Source: Mycoplasma sp. Pen4
GTDB lineage: Bacteria; Bacillota_I; Bacilli_A; Mycoplasmatales; Metamycoplasmataceae
Direction: 5' to 3'
Assembly (NCBI RefSeq): GCF_014352955.1
Contig: NZ_CP060691.1
Coordinates: 248,001-312,000, forward strand
DNA length: 64,000 nt
The notes under the pieces were generated by a model. It worked only from the letters and a program-made list of their open reading frames with translations, had not been told where the DNA came from and did not search any database. The translations under genes and the position numbers were made by a program. Below are positions 55,353-64,000 of the stretch, one piece after another. Each line of letters begins with the position of its first letter. Position 1 is the stretch's first letter.

Positions 55353-58300
55353 AAAGAAAATCTTAACAACATTATTATTAGGTGGTACTCTTGTAGTACC
55401 ACTTACTACTATATCTGCAACACTTTGAAGACAAGATCGCGACGGAGATGATGAAGCGTATAAATTTTCAACATATTATTATTTAGATTCTGAACATTTA
55501 AGCAGAAACTTATATTATGTTGGTGATTCTGCACCTTCCTATGATAAATTTGATAAATGAAGATATAATGGTTTTTCTCGTGAAAACTTTAATTATGAAT
55601 TAAATAAAGATTTAAATGAATTAGATTATAGAATTCTTAACCCAAGTGACAATGGTGGTGTTTTGGTTGTTTCTGGTTCTGAGCAAATTAAATTACCAAG
55701 ACTTACTGGTAGAAATAGCATCAAAACAACTAGACTACCCCAAACACTAGGAAGAGATTTTGAAAATAGTGCTAATTATGATTTTTTAAGAAAAAAAGCA
55801 ATATACAAGATGTCTGATTTAATTCAAAATGAGACTGATAAAGAAAAATGAGTAAATTTACTCATAACATCTGCAAAAAATAATTATGGGAATATTTCTA
55901 TTAGTTTAAACAATAGAAATGGTAGACGTATATCAACGAAATACTTAAAATTACCTAAGGTTTTTGTTTCAAAACTCTTACAAGAAGAAATAAAAGGTAA
56001 TAAAGAGAAAATGAAAAGATTTTTTGATGTTTATTTCAGAGATTTAAGCATTGAACTATCATTCGATGCTGCAACATATGATGATGGTCGTTCTAGTGAT
56101 TTAAACAGTATTGTTTTTTCTGGTGCTACATTTAAAACTGATTTTCAAATTCCAAGTAATGAGAAAATAACAAGAAAATATGATGAACAAGTGGTTCAAT
56201 GAATTAGTGAATTAAAAGAACTAGAAACAAATAGAACTTTAATTCAAACAAATGGTTCTTCAAGTGTCCCAATTATTCAAAGGCAATCTGGTTCAAGAGA
56301 TAGATATAGATTGAATTTAATTTCAGATACTGGCGGTGATTTAAACACAATAAATGATGGAACTTTATTTCAAAGTAATCGCGAAAAACTTGATAAATTA
56401 TTTCAAAGTTTAAACACAATTCAAGCAAAAATTAAGTCAAACTTGAGCATTCAAAATGACGATGATATCTTAGAAGTTGTTTACAAAACCATTCCAAACA
56501 AAAATGACTTAATCGATATCTATCTACGTAGCAAAACAAACAATGAATATGAATTCCCGATTTATAGAATGATGTCTATAAACTTTATTGCATCAACAGC
56601 AGCATTAGATCAGGGAATGAACGAAAGAATTAACATTGAATATGGTAGATGAGTAGATTTTGAGAGCGGAACCACTGAATTAGTTGCTGATACACCTGTT
56701 CGTGTTCCAAATGATAAACCAATTGGAACAAAAGGAAAAGATGTTTATTTAGGTAAATGAGAAGTTCACACACCATTAAAAATATCATTCATTGGTAAAC
56801 CTACTGAAAACGAAGTTTTGGTTATTAATGGTAAAAAGATCGATGTTTTAAATCAAAGATTTAATGAGATATTAACTGATAACAGAACAAGCGCAGATGA
56901 TAATGAAAGAGTTTTTAATGAAGGTGTAAGCACTACTGATAGTGATGGTAATGAAGTTACAAAAACCGAAGAAAATTCACACCCTAAAAACCAATATACA
57001 ATTGAAGTTTATGAATACAACAATAATGGTAAAGGGAATTTAGAATCTGATTTAGTGAAAAAATATACCAAAATTCTTGTTATCAACTCAAGAGCAATTC
57101 AAGAAGACTTTAAATGATATGCTTGAAAACCGGAAGAAAACTTCCATCAAAGAATTTTAATTGAACCATTTTTAATTGATGAACAAGGCAATGTCATTAA
57201 AGACGAAAATGGAAATAGCATTCCTAACCCAAAATACGATTCGAGCATTGACCCGAAAACAGGTACTAAAAAACAAGTTCTTTGATTGAATTTGAGTGGT
57301 TTTAGTACATTACAAGATTTTCTTGACATTTGAAAAACAAACCCAGGCAATCAAATTGAAAATATACCTGCAAGAGCAAGATGAAGTGATGACGAAGATA
57401 ATTATTATTACAAAACATTTTTACCACAAGATACAAAAACACTTTTGGTACCATTCACCGAAATAAATGATGAAGTTGGAATTCCGGTTGAAGCTGTAGT
57501 TCTTGGTAAAGGTGGTTTAAGACAATTTGTAGGAAACATATCTAATGCGAAAATATTCAAAATAAGTGTAGGAGACCAGAGTTTAGATAGAATGCTTGAA
57601 GCAAAAGCTGATTATCTTGCTTATTTAGGTTCACCAATAAATTTAACAACTGTTAGTGGTGATTCGTCTTACTTTTCTGACGAAGGTTTATATTTATTTG
57701 CTATTAGCGGCGAAAAAACTATATCACAATATAAATTAGTTTATGTCACTCCAAACACTTCACCACAAACTTTATTCGCAGATGTTATACATAACACTAA
57801 CTTAACGCCATTTTGAAAGACTTCAATTGGTGCTCAAGTTTATAATTTCATTATTGATAGATTTCATTTAAAAGAGCAAGATATTTATAACTTGTCATAT
57901 GAAAATCTCAATGAATATTACAAACTATTTATGGACGCAATATGAAGAAATCATAAATTTGATAATAAAATCAATGCATCATTGAGATTGAAAGATAGAT
58001 TTGGAAGATTAACAGAAAAAGAATTCAAGAGAAATTTCTTTAATCTGGAAACATCAAAATGAAATTTTGATGATATTAAAGAATACTATTTTGTAAAAAA
58101 TAATTCTTACAAAATTATCGATGTTGAAAACGTTGAATTCATACACACAATAGAAGGTGTTGAAAGTGATTCAGATGTAGAACACGATACAGTTAAACTT
58201 ACATTAGTTTTAAATTCATACAATATAAATCATAAATTGACTACAAATACCATTTATATTCCGCTTTCAAAATTAGATAGCAACGGAATACAAATTTATA

Positions 58301-60648
58301 CTGCAAATTGAAATGAAGATTATTTTACATCAGTAGCAAAACAAACTAGAACTTATGATGAATTTATAGAACAAATTAATAGTAATCGTAATAATTGATT
58401 TATTGAACCTAGTGAAGAATTCTTGAATTCAATTCAAAGTGGCGATATTGAAGTTAATTTAAGTAGATTGAATGATACATTAACAATTCATTTAATTCCA
58501 TCTAATACATGAATTAGAATATTTCCTACAACTATATTTAGATTTGATGTTTCATCATTTTGAAGACAACAAAACTCAAGAAATCACAAAAATACAAAGA
58601 ACATTTTTGACGGAATTAAACCATTCGAGATACATATACCAGGTATCAAAGATAATGATGATTATGTAGAAGATGCTATAACTGAAGAATTAGAAAAGCA
58701 TTTAGAAAACATTCCTAACCCACTTAGACTAGATGAAGACTACGAAATTAGCAACATTGAAGAAGTGTTGAAACAATTAAGGGAACCAGAATATATACTT
58801 TCTGAAAAATTTAAACCAACTAATAAAGCATATTTAATCTTAACTGCTAAATCACCTAATATTGGTGTTCTTCAAATTCCAGTTTTCAACTGAACAAAAA
58901 CTCTTATCAAAGATAAAATAGATTTATCAACCATCACTATTCCACCAATTAAAATTGAAAATAGTGATGAAGCAACAATGCGTAATGCTATTTACACACA
59001 CATTAATAATGAATTTTCAAGTAGAAATCTTGGTATTTCTATTCCCAAAGATGTTTTATTAAGAAATGATATTAATCTTCAAATTTCTATTTTAAAACGC
59101 AAAACAAAAGTTAAACTAACAGTTATTCCAAATAGAAATGGACAAATAGTTGGTGAAACAAGTTTTAATGTCGAAACTGATTTCGATGCAACGAAATTAG
59201 TAAGAATTCCATTGAATTTAATTAAAGATTGAACAACCACTAAGTTTAACGAAAACATCTTATCAATACTTAGACAAAAAGTAGTAGATAAAGCAGTTAA
59301 ATTTTTAAGAGATGAATATCAATTAGATTTTCTATTAGATTACAATATTGATTTCAAAGATTTAAATGAGATTATTAGAGGAATTTCTATTTCTGATAAT
59401 CTAGAACGCTTTGGTGCAATTAGAATTTTAGGAGATAATCGTACAACTGAAGGCACTAAAGAATTACCATTTAGTAATCAAACAGATAAACAAATAACTG
59501 ATGATTTAGATACAACTGATTTAGTTGTTGATGGTATAAAAATTAGAAATTTAGCACTTATTCCTGATTGAGAAACAAGAGATTATACAGAAAATAGAAT
59601 AAGCATAATTGAAACAAAAATAATCAATTCTGCTATTAGTTATATGACTGATAACAACTATGTTTTTGGTATTGATTATTTAATTGATAATCAAGAACTA
59701 AGAAACACTCTTAGAAATATTTCAAAAAATGATGGTTTAAAACACGAAGGTGTTATAACATTGATATCTGTTTTTGGTAAAACCATCGGGAAGAAACAAC
59801 TAAAATTTACAAACACAATAAGTTCTGAATTGAATGTAATTGATGACTTAAAAGAACCTGTAGATTTATCTATTATTCCTGATTGAGAAAATGCAAATTA
59901 TTCAGAAAATTCAAAACAAGAATTAAGAAACAAATTAATTCAAGCAATAACAACATATCTTGAAAAACATAATTTGACTTTATTCAAAGATTATAAATTC
60001 AATGCAAACGAAATCAATCAAGTAATAAATGAAGTAATGATTAGTGATAATCAAATACATAATGGTACAATAACCATTTACCCAATTCAAGGTAAGAGCA
60101 TTAACACTAAAAGTTTTACTTTTACTAACCAAACCGATAAGCAAATAATTGATGATTTAGATGAAACAATAGATTATGGAAATAGTCTTAAAAAAGCAAC
60201 TTTAAGTGCAATTAATGGTGATTTATTTGTGTTTAGAGAAAATGATAAGGAACGCATAAAAAGACTTTTCTTAGAGCGTTTATCATCTCATATTAAAAAC
60301 ATTTATAAACTAGATTTAAATGTGCATTATGAAGTTGATGATACACAATTAAACAATGCTATTGAAGCAATAGCAATACCTGATGATTTAGTTCATACAA
60401 GTAGAGTTATTTTACATTCAAAAGATAATAAAGCTGATGAAAATGGTTATGTATTAATTGCTAACAAAACAAGTATTCCATTTATTAATAAAAATAACAT
60501 AACATCAACAGAAACAAATAGAGAAAAAGAAGCTTTCAAAAAAGCAGTTTCATATTTCCTTATACCTGTTGGAATTCTTAGTTTTATATCGTTAGCATTA
60601 CTTGGTTGATTTGTATATATGAAAAAATATAAGAACAAAGTTCAATAA
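55330..60648 (+). CDS. giant membrane-anchored surface protein of the element, with C-terminal repeats
   Basis: A 1772-residue protein. The N-terminal signal (KKKILTTLLLGGTLVVPLTTISA) has no lipobox. The C-terminus has one membrane helix (FLIPVGILSFISLALLGWFV) and a basic tail, MKKYKNKVQ, so most of the chain is outside and anchored at the end. The last 600 or so residues hold about four degenerate units of 110-120 residues with IPDWE at the start and FTNQTDKQIIDDLDE at the end. It is open throughout with many TGA Trp codons. It may be the adhesin or channel-stalk part of the conjugation machinery; this is inference from position and topology. Confidence 0.8.
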
Positions 60649-60649
60649 A

Positions 60650-60682
60650 ATAAGTCTCAACGTAAAAGTTGAGATTTTATTT
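60650..60682 (+). terminator. terminator of the long conjugation transcript
   Basis: CTCAAC pairs with GTTGAG, extended by AAAATAA/TTTTATT on both sides, right after the stop codon of the giant protein gene. Confidence 0.75.
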
Positions 60683-60719
60683 GCGGAACAAAATAACAAT
60701 AATTATTTTTAATAATTAT

Positions 60720-60764
60720 TGTTGTATAATATTTATAAGAAAATATGATTAAGGTGGTGAATAT
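60720..60764 (+). promoter_or_regulatory. promoter and ribosome site of the next gene
   Basis: TTATTGTTGTATAATATT contains a TATAAT -10; AAGGTGGTGA lies 5 bases before the ATG at 60765. Confidence 0.55.
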
Positions 60765-61967
60765 ATGTTTAATTTATTAAAACGCAAAAATACATTAAAA
60801 GAATTTATATCTGGTAAAGATGATAAGGGAATGATATTCAATGTTCTTGGAGAAAAAATCTCTGAACACCCATTAGTGATTTATTACGATGTTGATTCGA
60901 GACAAGTTTTTTATTTAAAAATGCGTTCTAAGAAGTCGAATGAATTAAAAAGTCGTAATGCATTTGATTGAGAAGAAGAAATTAAAATTAACGGTACATC
61001 TAAATTTAGTTTTATTAAGCATACATCATATGTAGATTGTGCACAAATTTTTGTAATGTCTGAAGATGATTTTCAAAAATTACACCCTGATAATGATTAT
61101 TTAGATTTAAATTCATTAGGTTTTCAAACATCAAAGAAAATTTTAGATAAGGTAATCAGCAATTTAAATCACACACCACCAAAAGTAAGTATTACAGAAG
61201 TTAGTGTTAAAGAAGAAAATAACGAACTTAAAACAGTTCCAAATATTTTATATTGTTGAGAAACATTAGAAAATATTGAATCTGTAGCAGCAACCAAAAA
61301 TATAGACAATGAAAAAGATATAAAAACTAAAACAAAATTAATGAAGCAATATATAACAGCAATTGACAAAATAAACTTTATAAACAAAAATAAGAATTTT
61401 GTTAGTGTTGAAATGGTTTCTGCTTCATTACGAGAAGCGCAAAAGTATCTAAACGAAGACATTGATTTATATAAGACAGAGAAGAATAAGAATTTTGTTT
61501 TTGATGCATTAGAAAACAAAATTAAAGACACTACATTACCATATATTAGAACTGCAATTTATATAAGAAATTATAGAAGTCAAAACAAACAAAAAGATGA
61601 TATATATGATGTTATGAAATATATCAAAAAGCATATGTACAATGAGAAGAAAAATGCTCTTAGAGTTGATATAGACAAAGCAGAAGAAAAATGAATGGAA
61701 TATATAAGTTCAAGTGAAAGAGATGAAATTGTAAGTACATTCTATAAAACAAATCAAATCAAATTACCAGATTGTTTTAATAAACCTGAGTTTTTAAAAC
61801 AACAAAAGAAACAAGTACAAGAATTAAAAGTGCAACAATATTGTGCAGAACAAAGGAAAACAGAAGCCGAAAATAAAATAGATGTAAATCTTTTTGATGA
61901 AGAATATCTAGATGAAACTAATCAAACCATTACTAGTCAAACAAAAAAATCTACTTCTATAATGTAG
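60765..61967 (+). CDS. unknown element protein with possible beta-barrel N-terminus
   Basis: A 400-residue protein with its own promoter. The N-terminal 110 residues (GMIFNVLGEKISEHPLVIYY, RQVFYLKMRSKKS, CAQIFVMSEDDF) look like an all-beta domain, faintly like PemK/MazF-type toxins, but key residues cannot be confirmed. The middle and C-terminal parts are helical and charged (KQQKKQVQELKVQQYCAEQ). No membrane segment. A terminator follows 30 bases after the stop. The function is unknown. Confidence 0.6.
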
Positions 61968-61996
61968 GAAATAGATTATAATATATGTACTGCTTT

Positions 61997-62028
61997 AGTG
62001 CTCCCAAAATTTAAGGAGCACTTTTTTT
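61997..62028 (+). terminator. intrinsic terminator
   Basis: AGTGCTCC pairs with GGAGCACT, followed by T7, after the gene ending at 61967. Confidence 0.9.
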
Positions 62029-62117
62029 ATGCAAAAATTTAATAAAAATGTGGAAAATTACTTGAAATGCGGAAATGTTTTTCTACTGAAAAAACACTAA
62101 AATATAATATTTTTGTT

Positions 62118-63368
62118 ATGAGAAATATTATAGAAATCGAAGAAAATAAAAATCACATTAAACAAGCATTAGAAGAAAAGATTGCTAAAATCAATGAATT
62201 AGAAAAACATTTTAGAGAAGTAATTCGTAAAAAAGAACACCCAAATTGAAAAATTTGTAGATATAAGAAAAGAAAATATATCACTAAATTTGGTGTTTTT
62301 GAACTGAACATTACTATGTATGAAAAGAAACAAGAGAATGGAAAATTAAAGAGATTTGTTTATTATCATCACGATTTATTAAAGCAATTATCACGCCAAA
62401 AATATGATTTTACAATAATAGAAGAAACAATAGAAGCGATATTAAAAAATGATAGTTTGCCAACCGTTAATGGTAAAAGAATAGAACCAAGCACAGCAAG
62501 ATTTTGAATGAAAAAATATGCAATAGAAGAAAAGATAATTAATGAAAATAACAAGTTAATCGAGCACTTTCAAAAGGAAAAAATCAATAAGAAAAACGAG
62601 CAAATTAACATTGAAATTGATGATACGTACCACAAGATAAATTATGGAAAATCAAAGGAAAAAGTACGCTTTAGAACGGCTGTTTTTCACACTGATTTTA
62701 CCAATAAAGATATTAAGAAAAAAGGTGTCGTTTTACTTGAAATTAATGAGTTCATCAAAGGTAAAGAACACACTAAAAAATCATCACAATATTACGATAT
62801 TTTAGCCGAAAAAACATCTGAATTTGTACACGAAGAATCGCAAATTTTAGTGAAAGGTGATGGCGCAAGATGAATAAAAAATTCGATTTTATTGTGAGAG
62901 AATTCATCATTTTACCTTGATAAATTTCATCTCATAAAGAAAATAAAAGGTGCAATCGGACACCAAAGAAATGTATCAAACCCATTCAAAAAAGTCTTTC
63001 AAAATCTCAAAGTTGAACATCATAATCAGTATTGATATGATGTATTTTTGTATGTTCTGGAAAACAAAAATAAAGATGATTTTATGAAATTGAAAGATGA
63101 TTTTTTAGCTGTATTAGAAGAAAAATTCAATGATAAAAAATTGTTAAATCACGTAAAAGAATTATTTAGATACATCAAAAATAATGAAAACGGAATATGA
63201 GATTTAGATGGAAAAAGAAAAATTGTAAGATGTTATACTGAACATTTTATGTATTACAAATGCAAAAAGAACATCAAAAAATCACATAGTTTCTTTGGTT
63301 TAAATCTAACAAAATTAAAGATTATGTACAATAACTTGGTAAATGGTTTTGCAACTATTTTTGCATAG
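62118..63368 (+). CDS. DDE transposase, ISLre2/UPF0236 type
   Basis: A 416-residue protein. The ATG at 62118 is 10 bases after TATAAT (62103-62108). Conserved blocks: the zinc-binding-like start region CRYKKRKYITKFGVFEL, NIEIDDTYHKI with the first catalytic Asp, ILVKGDGARWIK with a second, and FYLDKFHLIKKI. The C-terminal RYIKNNENGIWDLDGK may carry the acidic third residue. Mycoplasma ICEs use a DDE recombinase at one end for excision and integration, and this gene occupies that place. It is transcribed toward the right end of the element. Confidence 0.82.
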
Positions 63369-63471
63369 TGGTGCAAATTTGGTGCGCATTTTTAAGATAT
63401 GTATATACATAGTATATAAAAAATGTGTTGGTGCAAAAGTGATGCAAATTTGATAATACTGATGCAAATTT
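63369..63471. repeat. iterated 12-mers downstream of the transposase
   Basis: TGATGCAAATTT occurs exactly at 63440-63451 and 63460-63471. Close variants are TGGTGCAAATTT (63369-63380) and TGGTGCAAAAGT (63429-63440). They could be transposase- or Rep-binding sites at the element end. Confidence 0.6.
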
Positions 63472-63533
63472 CAAAAAGAAAAATCTTGAATTTTTTACCA
63501 AAGTAATTATTTATAAAATAAATAATTAAAAAA

Positions 63534-63655
63534 CAAGATAATGCGCCATACAGTAAGTATGTGGTGCGCACCTTATCTTGCCTTTAAAGGACGCGCATAT
63601 GCGTGCGCGTTATTTTTGCTGAAGCAAAAATGCGGAAAATTTTGTGGAAATTTTC
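63534..63655. repeat. cluster of four inverted repeats near the right end of the element
   Basis: IR1 63534-63580 (AAGATAA.TGCGCCA / TGGTGCGCA.TTATCTT), IR2 63591-63610 (ACGCGCA / TGCGCGT), IR3 63613-63630 (TTTTTGCT / AGCAAAAA), IR4 63635-63655 (GAAAATTT / AAATTTTC). The stretch is much richer in GC than its surroundings. It may be oriT, an origin or the element end. Confidence 0.65.
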
Positions 63656-63690
63656 AAAAAATAACGAAAAAAAGCGAAAATGATGTAACA

Positions 63691-64000
63691 TTAGAATGAA
63701 GCAGGAAATATATACGTTCCTACACACCTTAATTTCACCCTTCCAATATTTTTATAAACCTCTTGAAGAGCTTCTTGTCTTAATATATATGAGGATTTTT
63801 TAGAAATAATGTCACCTTCTTCACAATTGATTAGATTTTGATTCTTTTTATTTATGTAAACTTTTCTAAATTTCTCTCAAGCTCCAGGAGTTCTTTTAAG
63901 TTCGTGAACAATATCAACCTTATTATTTGCACGAACTTTCTTAGAAAATATGTTTAATACAACATTATTATTTTTTAAAAAAGCAATGTAAGAATCTTTT
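63691..64000 (-). CDS. unknown protein, C-terminal part (gene runs off the window)
   Basis: 103 codons to the TAA at 63691; the 5' part is outside. One Trp is TGA (GAWEKFRK). The visible part (VDIVHELKRTPGAWEKF, INKKNQNLINCEEGDII, RQEALQEVYKNIGRVKLRCVGTYIF) is soluble-looking. It lies on the opposite strand to the element genes, so it is probably chromosomal or a separate module. I do not recognise it. Confidence 0.6.

Larger units (their letters stand above)
42750..63690. mobile_element. integrative conjugative element (mycoplasma ICE-like) or integrated conjugative plasmid
   Basis: It carries a relaxase, TraG/VirD4 coupling protein, VirB4/TraE-type ATPase, a giant surface protein and a DDE transposase at the right end. 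All are on the plus strand with short or overlapping junctions. A terminal DDE transposase with TraG and TraE matches the known mycoplasma ICE plan. The ends are approximate: neither terminal inverted repeats nor target duplication could be fixed. Confidence 0.75.

Noticed and set aside
63369-63655. CRISPR array
   Set aside because: The repeated 12-mers are too short and irregularly spaced, there are no unique spacers of constant length, and no cas genes are present.

Overview
The window comes from a Mollicute (Mycoplasma sensu lato). DNA is very AT-rich, and UGA is read as tryptophan almost everywhere: most genes are open only if TGA is decoded, and the TGA positions fall at conserved Trp sites such as HWNILN in the nuclease and the Trp residues of PotA/B/C. 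There are many lipoproteins with an N-terminal lipobox Cys. Gene content (PotABCD, DnaE, stand-alone 5'-3' exonuclease, DnaI-like loader, OppA-like protein, integrative conjugative element) fits the hominis-type mycoplasmas. The species cannot be fixed from sequence alone.

Layout. 1-6.6 kb: an OppA-like protein (cut by the window edge), a coiled-coil surface protein, and a giant lipoprotein gene put out of frame by an A7 tract just after its start codon. 6.7-10 kb: housekeeping genes tsf, rpsB and pgk. 10.1-15.3 kb: the overlapping potA-potB-potC-potD polyamine operon. 15.4-21.8 kb: a six-gene operon of an ABC-2 permease, its ATPase and four related lipoproteins, behind a promoter with two identical operator palindromes. 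Then tRNA-His and, at 22.0-24.9 kb, a lipoprotein nuclease of the MnuA/EEP type whose catalytic halves are in swapped order (circular permutation).

25.6-33.6 kb: a cluster of four BspA-type leucine-rich-repeat genes, one intact with a lipobox, one intact without a signal peptide, one frameshifted at a poly-A tract and one decayed. Three of them have promoters in which a (TA)n tract fills the -35/-10 spacer; the same design sits in front of a TM2-domain gene at 42.25 kb. This looks like a variable surface-antigen system. 33.9-34.7 kb: a degraded membrane-protein gene. 34.9-42.0 kb: a tight replication/translation operon (dnaE, 5'-3' exonuclease, coaE, DnaB/DnaD-like, DnaI-like, fmt).

42.7-63.7 kb: an integrative conjugative or plasmid-derived element. 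It begins with a perfect tandem duplication (2294 bp, period 2305) of a module with a winged-helix-like protein, a small protein and an HUH (MobL-like) relaxase. It continues with a TraG/VirD4 coupling protein broken by an in-frame TAA, several small unknown proteins, a topoisomerase IA-VirB4/TraE fusion protein, a 1772-residue membrane-anchored surface protein with C-terminal repeats, and an ISLre2/UPF0236-type DDE transposase. It ends in iterated 12-mers and a run of inverted repeats near 63.4-63.66 kb. A partial gene on the minus strand closes the window.

Starts were chosen from Shine-Dalgarno sequences and overlaps. Family names come from motifs read by eye; no database search was run.
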